Of a stretch of 64,000 bases of DNA, positions 44,840 to 56,188 are shown piece by piece. The notes under the pieces are model-generated. The model saw only the letters and a list, made by a program, of their open reading frames with translations, was not told the origin of the DNA and ran no database searches. The translations under genes and the position numbers were made by a program. The stretch covers positions 78,282 through 142,281 of the forward strand of contig JAPOVC010000024.1 of the NCBI GenBank assembly GCA_026708325.1, in the 5' to 3' direction. Each line of letters begins with the position of its first letter. Position 1 is the first letter of the stretch. This DNA comes from Anaerolineaceae bacterium. Lineage in GTDB: Bacteria > Chloroflexota > Anaerolineae > Aggregatilineales > Phototrophicaceae.

Positions 44840-45990
44840 CGGCTGAAGGGATCGGCGGCGTCACGCAGGCCGTCGCCGAGGAAGTTGAAGGCCAGCACGG
44901 CAATGACGACGGCCAAACCCGGTATCAGGAGCCATGGCGCCAGGGCGACAGTGCGGACGTTTTGCGCCTCCTGCAACAGGACCCCCCAGCTGATGATGGG
45001 CTGTTTGAGGCCCAGCCCGAGGAAGCTGAGCGCGGTCTCGGCGAGGATGATGCCGGGGATGGAGAGCGTCAGCGAGGCGATGAGATGGCTGGAGAAGGAG
45101 GGCACCATGTGGCGCAGGATAATGCGCCGGTCGCTTGCGCCGCCGAGGCGGGCGGCCAGCACGAAGTCTTCGGTGCGCAGGGCGAGGAAGCGACCGCGCA
45201 CCTGGCGCGCCAGGCCTGTCCAGCCGATGGCGGAGAGAATGATGGTGATGCCGAAGTAGCGCCACTCCAGCGGCCATTCCGGTGGCAGGGCGGCGCTGAG
45301 ACCCATCCAGAGCGGAATGGAGGGGATGGAGCGGATGAACTCGATGACGCGCTGGATGACGTTATCCACCTGGCCGCCGTAGTAGCCGGAGATGCCGCCG
45401 AGAATGATGCCGAGGATCAGACTGAGGAAAACGCTGACGAGACCGATGGAGAGCGAGATACGGCCGCCGGTGACGATGCGGGAAAACATGTCGCGGCCCA
45501 GCCGGTCCGTGCCAAGCGGGAAATAAACGGCCCTGGGGTCGGCGTCGGGGCCGAGGCCAAACAAATGAAGGTCAGACTCGAAAATCCCCCACAGTTTGTA
45601 GGGCCTGCCGGGCGTGAAAAAGTAGAGCGGGTGCCAGACGCTGGTATCGACTTCGTAGTTGCGGCGCAGGGTCTCGGGGTCGCGGACGGTCTTCAGGCCA
45701 TAGACGCCCGGCCGCAGCGAGAAGTTTCCTTCGGCGTCGATGAAGGAGATCGACATGGGCGGCACGTTTTTCCAGGAGGCGTTGACGCCGTTGGGATCCA
45801 GGTGCGAGACGAATTCAGGGAAGATCATGCCCAGCAGGTAAAAAATGGCGAGGATGGCCACACTGACGAGAGCGATACGGTGCTTGCGAAACTTCCACCA
45901 CATCAACTGGCGCGGCGTGGCGATGGCAACCTGTTCGCGCTCTTCAAGGGGGGCGCCGGATGCAGACAGCTGGATGTCCTCAAGTGCCAT
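44836..45990 (-). CDS. Oligopeptide/dipeptide ABC transporter permease (OppC/DppC-like)
   Basis: 384 residues, longer than the roughly 300 of E. coli OppC. The extra length is a soluble stretch between the first membrane segment and the FPLGTDRLGRDMFSRI motif (about residues 60-165). The EAA-type loop is DFVLAARLGGASDRRIILRHMVP. GGAG lies seven bases before the ATG. The gene starts 14 bp after oppB. Confidence 0.92.
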   Translation of the reverse strand: MALEDIQLSASGAPLEEREQVAIATPRQLMWWKFRKHRIALVSVAILAIFYLLGMIFPEFVSHLDPNGVNASWKNVPPMSISFIDAEGNFSLRPGVYGLKTVRDPETLRRNYEVDTSVWHPLYFFTPGRPYKLWGIFESDLHLFGLGPDADPRAVYFPLGTDRLGRDMFSRIVTGGRISLSIGLVSVFLSLILGIILGGISGYYGGQVDNVIQRVIEFIRSIPSIPLWMGLSAALPPEWPLEWRYFGITIILSAIGWTGLARQVRGRFLALRTEDFVLAARLGGASDRRIILRHMVPSFSSHLIASLTLSIPGIILAETALSFLGLGLKQPIISWGVLLQEAQNVRTVALAPWLLIPGLAVVIAVLAFNFLGDGLRDAADPFSR

Positions 45991-46003
45991 GACGGGCTCC
46001 GGC

Positions 46004-46990
46004 CTATTCGAGACGGATACGTGGATCGATCAGCGCGAGCATAATATCGGAGATCAGGGTGCCGATGATGGTCAGCACGCTGACAATCAGGATGATGGCG
46101 CCGGCGAGGAACATGTCCTGCGAAAGCAGGGAACGCAGCAGAATGGGCCCGATAGTCGGCAGGTTCAGAACGGTGGCGACGATGACGACGCCGCCGACGA
46201 GTTCGGGCAGGGCGTAGCCGATGGTGCTGATGAAGGGGTTGAGGGCGACGCGCACGGGGTACTTCCAGATGAGGCGCCATTCGGCGAGGCCCTTGGCGCG
46301 GGCGGTCTCGACGTAGGGCTGGGTAATTTCATCGAGCATGTTGGCGCGCATGGTGCGAATCAGGCCGGCGGTGCCGGCCGTGCCGACCACGATCATGGGG
46401 ATCCAGAGGTGATGGAGCAGGTCAATGAACTTGTTCAGGTCCCAGGGTGCGTCGCGGTACTCCGGTGAGAAGAGTCCGCCGACGTGTTGGTCGAAGACGG
46501 AGAAACCGATCCACATCAACACCAGGGCCAGCATGAAATTGGGGATGGCGAGGCCGAGAAAGCCGAAAAAAGTCGCGATGTAATCGCCGGCTGAATACTG
46601 GCGGGTGGCGGAATAGACGCCGATGGGGATGGCGACGGTCCAGACGAAGAGAATGGTGGAAATGTTGATAAGCACCGTGTAGCCGACGCGATGCCAGATA
46701 ATCTGGTTGACGGGAATGCGCCATTCGAGCGAACGGCCGAAATCGCCGCGCAGCGCGACGTTGCTGATCCACTTGATGTAGCGCGTGGGCATCGGTTCGC
46801 CGAGGCCGTAGGACACCCGCATTTGTTCGAGTCGCTCTTCGGAGAGGATGTCGCCCTGTTCGGCGAGGGTCGCCGCATAGGCGGTCAGGTAGTCGCCGGG
46901 CGGCAACTCAATGATGATGAAGGCCACGACCGAGATGGCGGCCATGGTGAAGACGGCGATGATGGCGCGACGTACGATAAATCTGAGCAC
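46004..46990 (-). CDS. Oligopeptide/dipeptide ABC transporter permease (OppB/DppB-like)
   Basis: 328 residues with six membrane segments. It opens MLRFIVRRAIIAVFTMAAISVVAFII from a GTG start, and has the YVETARAKGLAEWRLIWKYPVRVALNP loop typical of OppB. It follows the binding-protein gene after a 98-bp gap holding a 14-bp-stem hairpin. Confidence 0.92.
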   Translation of the reverse strand: MLRFIVRRAIIAVFTMAAISVVAFIIIELPPGDYLTAYAATLAEQGDILSEERLEQMRVSYGLGEPMPTRYIKWISNVALRGDFGRSLEWRIPVNQIIWHRVGYTVLINISTILFVWTVAIPIGVYSATRQYSAGDYIATFFGFLGLAIPNFMLALVLMWIGFSVFDQHVGGLFSPEYRDAPWDLNKFIDLLHHLWIPMIVVGTAGTAGLIRTMRANMLDEITQPYVETARAKGLAEWRLIWKYPVRVALNPFISTIGYALPELVGGVVIVATVLNLPTIGPILLRSLLSQDMFLAGAIILIVSVLTIIGTLISDIMLALIDPRIRLE

Positions 46991-47039
46991 CCGCCAACTA
47001 TACCCCGTTGTCTGTAGTTTGGGAAAAACAGGGGCGTGA

Positions 47040-47079
47040 CACCGCCGGGACCACAGCGAAGGGGCTGGTCCCGGCGGTG
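47040..47079 (-). terminator. Strong hairpin between oppA and oppB
   Basis: Perfect 14-bp stem CACCGCCGGGACCA / TGGTCCCGGCGGTG with a 12-base loop, 10 bases after the oppA stop. On the minus strand a run of five T follows 10 bases beyond the stem. More likely a transcript stabiliser or partial terminator than a full stop. Confidence 0.7.
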
Positions 47080-47088
47080 CGATCTGAC

Positions 47089-49065
47089 TTAAGTCTGGCG
47101 GCCAAATGAGAACTGGGCCAGTTGGGCGTAGCCCGGGCTTCTCAGCGTGTCGTCGTTGATGAAGCCGTCGGGCACGTTGTACATGTCACTGGAGACGATG
47201 ACGACAGTAGTGCCTTCGCCGACAGTGCCTATCTGGTAGGGATGGGCCTTGTGCACGTCCAGCAGTTGCTGGAAGAGGGCGTTGCGCCGGCCCTCATCGG
47301 GCTCCACGCGGGCCAGGTCCCAGAGCCGCCAGATTTCACGGATGGGATGGTCGGCCGGTGGTTCTTCCTTTTTGCGTTTGCTGGCTTCACCCAGAAACCA
47401 GTGGCCATAGAGCGGGGCCCAGGGGCCGTCATCAACGGTTCCCAGCATGCGGCCCGGATCGGCGATGACGATGGAGCTGCGATCGACGCCCCAGACTCCG
47501 ACGTCCACCTCGCCGCTGCGTACGCGTTCCTCGTAGAGCGAACGCTCGACGACATCCTGGCTGACTTCCAGGCCGATGGCGCGCCAGTAATTCTCGACGA
47601 GGCCGGCTTCATCGGCGCCTGGCGACCCGGTCTGGGCGCGGTGCATGATGGCGAATCTGATGCGCTCGCCGTTGTCCGGGCGCAGGCGGAAGCCCTCGCC
47701 ATCCGTGGCGAGGCCGATTTCATCCAGCAGGGCGCTGGCGCGCTCCGGATCATATTGGGTCCAGCGCGCCTCAAACTCCGGATCGTAGTTGGGCGAGCCG
47801 CTGACGGGTGACGCCTGCCGTGGTTCGGCGAGGCCATCATGGACCAGATCGTTGATTTCCTCGCGATTGATGGAAATCGACATGGCCTCCCGGAAGCGGG
47901 CGTCATCGAAGAGGGCGCGCAGCTGCGGATCAGAGTGGTTGATGTTGGGGTGGTAGGCGTTGGTAGAGGCATTGCGCCAGCGCAGCACGCGGTAATTGCC
48001 GGCCTCTTCGTTTTCCTTGTAGAAGGTGTAACCGGCCGCGCCAACGTGGCGCATCTGGAAGTCGATCAGCCCCTGGGCAATCCACAGGTCAAATACTGTG
48101 TTGTCGGCGAAGAGTGCGTTGTCAATGGAATCGATGTAAGGCAGCTGGTTACCCTCGGTATCAACCTGATGGTAAAAGGGATTGCGCTCCATCACGTAAG
48201 GATCTTCGATGGGATGGTTGGCGCTGCGCCACGCGCCGACCATGGGCAATTCCGGATTGAGGAAGAAGAAGGCGATGGGGCCTCGAAGATTGCCGGCGCC
48301 GCCAAACAATTCAATCCAGGAATCCAGGCCATTGGCTTCGATGGCCGCATCAATCCTGCTCTGGTCGCTGGTGTATTGCGGCATGAATTCACGCAGGTAG
48401 TGGGCCGGGGCGGCCATGGTGGGGCCGCCGGTCATCCCCATGGTGTTCTTGGCGATGATGATGGTCAGCAGCGGCACGGGTTGGGCGAAACGCACGGTCC
48501 AGGACAATTCGTCAAGGACCTCCAGTTCCATCAACGTGCCGCCGGGAGTCAGCTGCTGCTGCGGAGAGGCCAGTTCACCCAGGAACATCTCGTCGTACCA
48601 GAATTGAACATCCGCTGTCGTATAGGGCGCGCCATCCGACCATTTCAAACCCTCGCGGAGGGTGAAGGCGTACTCGGTGGCGTCCTCGTTTTGAGTCCAG
48701 CCGGAAATGTAGTTGGGCGCGAGGTTGATGGTATCGGCATCCGGCGACTCCCATTCGATCGCCATTTCCTCGACAAGCTTGATGTTGCCCCAGCGGTCGG
48801 AAATGCCCTTGAATCCCCGGCGCAGGGACCCGCCATATTGACCAGTGCCATCATAGGGTGTGATGACCCGCGGATTGAGCGGAACGCGTTCGTTTACGGG
48901 CGGCAGGGAACCGGCGGCGACCTGCTCCGCGAGCATGGGCGCTTCGTTGAAAGTCACCTGGCGCGACGGTGCGGCCACGGCGGGCAGGGCCATCGCGGCC
49001 ATGGCGCCGGCAGCGCTGCCGGCCGTCAGTTTCAGAAATTCACGTCTGTTAATCTGGTGGTCCAT
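47089..49065 (-). CDS. Tat-exported peptide ABC transporter substrate-binding protein (OppA/DppA-like, SBP_bac_5)
   Basis: 658 residues. The N-terminus MDHQINRREFLKLTAGSAAGAMAAMALPAVAA is an excellent twin-arginine signal (NRREFLK). The mature part has SBP_bac_5 features: GLKWSDGAPYTTADVQFWYDEM, NHSDPQLRALFDDARFREAMSISINREEINDLV, and the usual closing region. The ATG at 49065 has GGGGAGA nine bases upstream; longer readings upstream are not supported. First gene of the five-gene operon, with a promoter 375 bp upstream. Confidence 0.92.
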   Translation of the reverse strand: MDHQINRREFLKLTAGSAAGAMAAMALPAVAAPSRQVTFNEAPMLAEQVAAGSLPPVNERVPLNPRVITPYDGTGQYGGSLRRGFKGISDRWGNIKLVEEMAIEWESPDADTINLAPNYISGWTQNEDATEYAFTLREGLKWSDGAPYTTADVQFWYDEMFLGELASPQQQLTPGGTLMELEVLDELSWTVRFAQPVPLLTIIIAKNTMGMTGGPTMAAPAHYLREFMPQYTSDQSRIDAAIEANGLDSWIELFGGAGNLRGPIAFFFLNPELPMVGAWRSANHPIEDPYVMERNPFYHQVDTEGNQLPYIDSIDNALFADNTVFDLWIAQGLIDFQMRHVGAAGYTFYKENEEAGNYRVLRWRNASTNAYHPNINHSDPQLRALFDDARFREAMSISINREEINDLVHDGLAEPRQASPVSGSPNYDPEFEARWTQYDPERASALLDEIGLATDGEGFRLRPDNGERIRFAIMHRAQTGSPGADEAGLVENYWRAIGLEVSQDVVERSLYEERVRSGEVDVGVWGVDRSSIVIADPGRMLGTVDDGPWAPLYGHWFLGEASKRKKEEPPADHPIREIWRLWDLARVEPDEGRRNALFQQLLDVHKAHPYQIGTVGEGTTVVIVSSDMYNVPDGFINDDTLRSPGYAQLAQFSFGRQT

Positions 49066-49439
49066 GACAAGTCTCCCCTTTTTTCGAGCGTTCGACGTGG
49101 CAGACGACAAGACCTCAAAGGCAACCTCCTCTCTGCTGCACGAGGGCATACGAAGGAGTGCCGGCACACAGACTCAAGCGATGCTGGCAGTTGCCAAAGC
49201 GATTACTGGAATTTGAGGGGTTGTTAGAGCGTTGTCAGTGACGCAAATGATCGCTTAAGCGTTGTCGGCGACGAAAGGGGGCTGCGTCAGGTGAACCTGG
49301 AGGCCTGAAAGCGTCCGTTGAGGTTGGGGCGCCAGTTGAACAGCATCCGCGAAGACTCGGGGGCGGGAGGCACGGCCGTCAAGTGATCGGCCAGGCTCCC
49401 TCCGGTTTCTTGATGCCGCCTTAATGCCATGATAAAGGA
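49066..49439 (-). other. Long 5' leader of the oppA transcript
   Basis: About 370 bases lie between the predicted promoter and the ATG. They contain two copies of AGCGTTGTCRGYGACG 31 bp apart (49228-49243 and 49259-49274) and no open frame of note. I do not recognise a known riboswitch in it. Confidence 0.5.
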
Positions 49440-49467
49440 ATTATAACAATCTCACTTCGACTCGCAA
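49440..49467 (-). promoter_or_regulatory. Sigma70-type promoter of the opp operon
   Basis: On the minus strand: TTGCGA, 16-bp spacer, TATAAT (perfect -10) in an AT-rich patch. Confidence 0.65.
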
Positions 49468-49579
49468 GTTTAAGTTTTGACGGCCAGGAATCGTACAGGG
49501 CAACCCTTCGCAGCGCCTGGCCGCTTCCCCAGTTGACAAAGGCGCCGACGACCAGGGGAAATTTCATTGGATGGCCGTT

Positions 49580-50128
49580 TCAACCTTGTGGCAGGCCCGA
49601 AATGTTGCCGGCTTCGAGGTCGGCTTCCTGCGGTTTGGACAGGTGTACGCCGGCGGTCATCATCGCCTCATAAAACATGGGCAGCCAGTACTGAAACTTC
49701 TCCGGCGTGGCGCCCTGGGCGGTGAGCAGCACCTGGAAGTTGTGGCGGTAAAGGCCGCGCACCCAGCGCTTGCGACGCCGTTCACCGTCATTGAAGGAGA
49801 AGCGTGCCTGCAAATGAATGCGCGGGCCGTAAAGGACTTCCTGCTCACGCTCCTCAATTTCAACAGCGGGCAAGGCCTCAATGGCGCCGAAGAATCCTTC
49901 GGCGACGGCCTCCTCATCTTTTTTCGTAATCTCGAATCCCAGGTCGACGAGCCAGGCGGCGAAGATCGTCTGGTCGTCTTCGGCGTCCGGGCCATAGACC
50001 ACGCCCTCGCGCCCGTCGTTCCAGCTGAATTCGTTCCAGTCAATGGGAATGAAAAAGGAATAGTTTTCATGACGGTGCCACCTGAGACCGCGGAAGACCG
50101 GCCGCTCCTTGTCGGACAGACCTGGCAT
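49580..50128 (-). CDS. Hypothetical protein, possibly PsbP/MOG1-like fold
   Basis: 182 residues from the ATG at 50128, which has GGGAG eight bases upstream. Features such as YSFFIPIDWNEFSW, REGVVYGPDAEDDQTIFAAWLVDLG and MFYEAMMTAGVHL recall the beta-alpha-beta proteins of the PsbP/DUF1795 group, often used for protein-quality or transport-related tests, but the match is loose. No signal peptide or membrane segment. Function unknown. Confidence 0.65.
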   Translation of the reverse strand: MPGLSDKERPVFRGLRWHRHENYSFFIPIDWNEFSWNDGREGVVYGPDAEDDQTIFAAWLVDLGFEITKKDEEAVAEGFFGAIEALPAVEIEEREQEVLYGPRIHLQARFSFNDGERRRKRWVRGLYRHNFQVLLTAQGATPEKFQYWLPMFYEAMMTAGVHLSKPQEADLEAGNISGLPQG

Positions 50129-50271
50129 GGAAGCGCTCCCTGAATCCTGCCACAACATTACTTCGTTTCCCGGGCTGCCGCCAACACGGGTGGCGACCGG
50201 CTGCCGGGGCCTGGGCGGTGATGGACTCGTTCCCATGCCCCCGTTGGCCGAGTTTCGAGCAGCGGGGAAAT

Positions 50272-50334
50272 GCCCTCACCCCCCGGCCCATTTCCCGCTC
50301 GGTCGCGGGAGCCCTGTCCCTCAGGGAGAGGGGG
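50272..50334 (+). repeat. Composite repeat with one inserted hairpin
   Basis: GCCCTCACCCC start, module TTTCCCG-CTCGGTCG-CGGGAGCCC, then TGTCCCTCAGGGAGAGGGGG. First of an inverted pair in the 50.1-50.5 kb intergenic region. Confidence 0.87.
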
Positions 50335-50390
50335 AGTCAGGCATTTTGGAGAGCTTCTGTGAATCAACGTCGCTCATCGTTCGGGAAAGT

Positions 50391-50452
50391 CCCTCTCCCT
50401 CAGGGAAGGGCTCCCGTCCCCCGGGGCGGGAAATGATTTGGGGTGAGGGCTG
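50391..50452 (-). repeat. Composite repeat, opposite orientation, with a rare loop
   Basis: On its own strand: GCCCTCACCCC, AAATCA, TTTCCCG-CCCCGGGGGA-CGGGAGCCC, CCCTGAGGGAGAGGG. The loop differs from most copies while the module ends are conserved. Confidence 0.85.
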
Positions 50453-50549
50453 CCGGCGCATTTGGCTTCTCGCAGTCATCCTGGTGAACCGCAGCCCTGC
50501 TTTTCGGGATACACTTGAGGCAGGCGGGTGCCGAAACAGGGAGACGGCG

Positions 50550-52292
50550 ATGAAGACGACGATGAACGGGACGGAGAACGGCTGGCAGCGGGTTGCCGCT
50601 TACGATGATTTGCAAAGCGCGGGACAACTGACTGTGCAGGCGGGAGATCAAACCCTCGCGCTTGTCCTGCATGAAGAACGGGTATTCGCCATCGACAACC
50701 GCTGCCCCCACATGGGCTTTCCGCTGGATCGCGGCACCGTGCGCGACGGCATTCTGACCTGCCACTGGCATCACGCGCGCTTCGATCTGGCCAGCGGCGG
50801 TACCTTCGACCTTTGGGCCGACGACGTGCCGGCCTTCCCGGTCGAAGTGCGGGATGGCGGCGTATGGGTCGATGTGCGGACCAACGGGTCCGACCATGCG
50901 CGGCAGTGCGAACGGCTCGACGTGGGGCTGGAACGCAATCTCTCGCTGGTCATCGCCAAGGCGGTGCTGCTGCAGGAGGCGCAGGACGATCCGGTCGGGC
51001 CTTTCCGCACGGGCCTGGCCTTCGGCACGGAAAACCGCCTGGACGGCTGGGGTCAGGGTCTGACGATTCTGACCTGCATGCAAAACATGCTGCCGCAGCT
51101 GGAGGCCGATGAGCGGCCGCGGGCGCTGTATCAGGGCCTGGCGGCAGTGGCCAACGAGGTCAGCGGCGAACCGCCGCGCTTCGCCATCAAGGCGCTGCCG
51201 GGCGCCGGCCGCGACATCGACACGCTGAAAGGCTGGCTGCGGCAATTCGTCGAGGTGCGCGACGAGCAGGGCGCGGAGCGTTGCGTCATCTCCGCGCTGG
51301 AGGCCGGCGCCACGCGCCAACAGATGGCCGACATGCTCTTCGCCGCCGTGACCGACCATCGCTACATCGACGTCGGCCATCCGGCGGACTTCACCAACAA
51401 GGCCTTCGAGGCGCTGGACCACGTCGGCGACGAGTACGCCGCGCCCGCCCTGACCTGCCTGGTGCGCGGCCAGGCGATGGCGCGACGTATGGAAGAGGAC
51501 AACGCCTGGCGCTACCCGATTGACCTGGTGGCCCTGCTGGAATCAGCATTCGGGCAATTGCCGCAGGCGCTGGCGGCGGGACGGGGAAAGACCTGGACGG
51601 GCCGAGCGGGACTGGCGGCATTGATTCTGGAGGACGACCCGGCGGCCACGCTTGAGGCCATGCTGACGGCGTTGCGCGAAGGCGCGACAATGGTGGAACT
51701 GGCCTCGACGGTCTCTTACGCGGCGGCGCTGCGCATCGCGCGCTTCCACACCAGCAACGAATTCGGCGACTGGGATACGGCGCTGCACAGCTTCACCTTC
51801 GCCAACGCCATCGAGCAGGGTCTGCGGCGCGCGCCCTCGGTCGAGCTGTTGCGCGGCGCGCTGGATGCGGCCATGAGCGTCTATCTGGACCGCTTCCTCA
51901 ACATTCCGGCGGCCCGTCTGCCGCAGCCGAAGGGCGAGTCAACGGCGGCGGAGTCGCTGGCGGCCCTGCCGGAACTGCTCAACAACCAGCAGCAGGTCAA
52001 CGAGGCCGGCGCCCTGGTGGCGGAGTACTTCCATGCGGGTGGCGAGCCGGGTCCGATGCTGGCGATGCTGGGCCGGCTGCTGCTGCGCGAGGACCGCGAC
52101 TTCCACACCATCCAGATGGTGGAGGCGGCCATGCGGCAGTACCAGTTGCTGGGGCCGGGCGAGGAAGGCACGCACGTGCTGGTGGCGGCGGCCCGCTATC
52201 TGGCGGCGCATGCGCCGACGGTGCGCGCGCAGGGCCAGACCTGGCGCGTGGCGCGGCGTCTGCATCGCGGCGAGAGTCTTTTTGAGGGGTAA
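50550..52292 (+). CDS. Rieske [2Fe-2S] domain protein with a large helical C-terminal part
   Basis: 580 residues from the ATG at 50550, with AGGGAGA upstream. Residues about 10-105 are a Rieske domain: CPHMGFPLDRG and CHWHHARFDL give the two Cys-His ligand pairs, followed by the FPVEVRDGGVWV strand. The remaining 470 residues are helical, with two similar segments rich in conserved histidines (ISALEAGATRQQMADMLFAAVTDHRYIDVGH and LTALREGATMVELASTVSYAAALRIARFH) that faintly recall AhpD/carboxymuconolactone-type helical repeats. A redox role is likely, but the reaction is unknown. Confidence 0.8.
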   Translation: MKTTMNGTENGWQRVAAYDDLQSAGQLTVQAGDQTLALVLHEERVFAIDNRCPHMGFPLDRGTVRDGILTCHWHHARFDLASGGTFDLWADDVPAFPVEVRDGGVWVDVRTNGSDHARQCERLDVGLERNLSLVIAKAVLLQEAQDDPVGPFRTGLAFGTENRLDGWGQGLTILTCMQNMLPQLEADERPRALYQGLAAVANEVSGEPPRFAIKALPGAGRDIDTLKGWLRQFVEVRDEQGAERCVISALEAGATRQQMADMLFAAVTDHRYIDVGHPADFTNKAFEALDHVGDEYAAPALTCLVRGQAMARRMEEDNAWRYPIDLVALLESAFGQLPQALAAGRGKTWTGRAGLAALILEDDPAATLEAMLTALREGATMVELASTVSYAAALRIARFHTSNEFGDWDTALHSFTFANAIEQGLRRAPSVELLRGALDAAMSVYLDRFLNIPAARLPQPKGESTAAESLAALPELLNNQQQVNEAGALVAEYFHAGGEPGPMLAMLGRLLLREDRDFHTIQMVEAAMRQYQLLGPGEEGTHVLVAAARYLAAHAPTVRAQGQTWRVARRLHRGESLFEG

Positions 52293-52338
52293 GAAGCTGC
52301 TTTCGCTTCCCCGCCCTTTGGGGTGAGCGTGCCGGATG

Positions 52339-52394
52339 GCCCTCACCCCCCGGCCCCCGTCCCGCGACTGAGCGGGAAAGGATCTAGGGTGAGA
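52339..52394 (+). repeat. Palindromic repeat with the hairpin module in reverse
   Basis: GCCCTCACCCCCCGGCC, then TCCCGCGACTGAGCGGGAAAG (the module complement) and AGGGTGAGAGC, so the outer ends form an inverted repeat. Same architecture as the copy at the right edge of the window. Confidence 0.8.
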
Positions 52395-52431
52395 GCAGTC
52401 CGCCTGCGTTGTCCGTGAAGGGCAATCGCCG

Positions 52432-53112
52432 CTACTTCACATAATCCAGCACGAGGACGCGGGTGCTGTCGGGCAGGGAGCCCTGGGTGATGACCGCCTC
52501 GTAATCGAGAGCGAAGTCGACCTCCTCCTCCTCGTTGAAGAGCTCGAGGAAGCTGGAAATCCAGTAGATGCCGCGCGGGCGGTAGCTGAGCGTGCGGAAG
52601 TGCATCGGCACAACCAGTTTCGGCTGCGCCACCCGAATCACGGTCATCAGGTCGTCGAGTTCGATGGTGGGGTGGCCACCGGTGAGGGCCAGCAGAACGT
52701 CGAGATCGCGGAAGAAGTCGATTTGCGCATCCGTGAGCGGGTTGCCGACGTCGCCCATGTGGCCGATGCTGACGCCGTCGACGTCGAAGCGGTACATGCC
52801 GTTCGCGTCGGGGTCGTGGAAGCGGTGGTCCAGGGCCTCCATGGACTCGATGCAATGAAAGTTGATGCCATGCGAGTCCTGTTCGCCGCCGGCGCGGGCC
52901 ACGTCCAGCGCGGTGAGCACTTCCGGCTCGCCGGGAACGAGATCGGCGCGGCAGTGGAAGTCATCGTTGTCGGAGGAGCGGATGACGATATCGGGCGCTT
53001 CCTGCACCGGGCAGTAGCCGGCGGTCTCCGGGGTGTAGGGGTCGGTCACAATCGTCGTGCCGTCGTCGGCGGTGATCAGGAAGCAGGCCTGGCCATACCA
53101 TTTGAGCTTCAT
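52432..53112 (-). CDS. Metallo-beta-lactamase-fold metal-dependent hydrolase (UlaG/UPF0173-like)
   Basis: 226 residues, MKLKWYGQACFLITADDGTTIVTDPY. It belongs to the L-ascorbate-6-phosphate-lactonase-like/UPF0173 group of the MBL fold: TDPY in place of the usual HxHxDH, then HGINFHCIES, IGHMGDVGNPLTDAQ, LLALTGGHPTIEL and VVPMHFRTL. The start at 53112 has GGGGAGA upstream. The substrate is not known. It is transcribed toward the Rieske gene. Confidence 0.85.
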   Translation of the reverse strand: MKLKWYGQACFLITADDGTTIVTDPYTPETAGYCPVQEAPDIVIRSSDNDDFHCRADLVPGEPEVLTALDVARAGGEQDSHGINFHCIESMEALDHRFHDPDANGMYRFDVDGVSIGHMGDVGNPLTDAQIDFFRDLDVLLALTGGHPTIELDDLMTVIRVAQPKLVVPMHFRTLSYRPRGIYWISSFLELFNEEEEVDFALDYEAVITQGSLPDSTRVLVLDYVK

Positions 53113-53145
53113 CGCGTTCTCCCCGGAAGATCGTCGTCCACCCCG

Positions 53146-53175
53146 ATTGTACAGTGATTTGTCCACGTCTCCCAA
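53146..53175 (-). promoter_or_regulatory. Sigma70-type promoter of the MBL-fold gene
   Basis: On the minus strand: TTGGGA, 18-bp spacer, TACAAT, with the -10 about 34 bp from the ATG. Confidence 0.5.
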
Positions 53176-53181
53176 CTCCTG

Positions 53182-53243
53182 GCCCTCACCCCCCGGCCCC
53201 TTTCCCGCTCAGTCGCGAGAGCCCTTCCTCTGGGAGAAGGGGA
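53182..53243 (+). repeat. Composite repeat with one inserted hairpin
   Basis: GCCCTCACCCCCCGGCC, module TTTCCCG-CTCAGTCG-CGAGAGCCC, then CCTCTGGGAGAAGGGG. It lies between divergent promoters. Confidence 0.85.
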
Positions 53244-53330
53244 GGCAGATAGCATTGAAACCAGGTGTTGAATCGCTGACTCTGCGATTCAGACGATGGG
53301 CGCGAAAGGTGCATCGGCGGGGGCGGGAAT

Positions 53331-53339
53331 TGCTATAAT
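53331..53339 (+). promoter_or_regulatory. Extended -10 promoter of the mrp operon
   Basis: TGCTATAAT: a perfect TATAAT with the TGn extension, 90 bp before mrpA. No -35 is recognisable, as is usual for extended -10 promoters. Confidence 0.6.
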
Positions 53340-53428
53340 CGCGGGAGTGTTCCAGGGATCAAAGTCTGGTTGCCGATGAAACGCCGTCATCGCCGACGGG
53401 CGCTGTATTCATGTGAACGGGGCGGCTC

Positions 53429-55761
<2,333 letters not shown>

Positions 55762-55765
<4 letters not shown>

Positions 55766-56187
55766 CCTCGATCATTCTGGTGGTCGCGACGCGGCTGGTC
55801 TTTCCGCTCATGCTAATGTTCTCGCTGTTCCTGCTCCTGCGCGGCCACGATGCGCCGGGCGGCGGTTTCGTCGGCGGCCTGATGGCCGCTTCCGCCTTCG
55901 CGCTCTACGCCTTTGCCACCAGCGTGACGCGGGCGCGGGACGCGCTGCGGCGTAGCACCTTCCGCCTGATCGGCGTCGGTCTGCTCTTCGCCTTCGTCAG
56001 CGGCCTGCCCGGTCTTTTCGCCGGGAGCCCCTTTCTCAAGGCCCTGTGGACCTCGGCCGAGCTACCTGTCATCGGCAAGCTGAGTAGCGTGTTGCTCTTT
56101 GATACGGGCGTGCTGCTGGTGGTGGTGGGCGTGACGCTGACCATCGTGTTTGCGATGGCCGAGGCGGACGAGGAAGAGGAGGAATAG
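55762..56187 (+). CDS. mrpB: Na+/H+ antiporter subunit B (MrpB/MnhB)
   Basis: 141 residues, four membrane segments, with the conserved [19 protein letters not shown] motif. Its ATG overlaps the mrpA stop by 4 bp. The C-terminus is acidic (EADEEEEE). Confidence 0.95.
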
Positions 56188-56188
56188 G

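Noticed and set aside
44827-46044. A 405-codon plus-strand frame opposite oppC
   Set aside because: Antisense to an unmistakable permease gene; acidic low-complexity translation.
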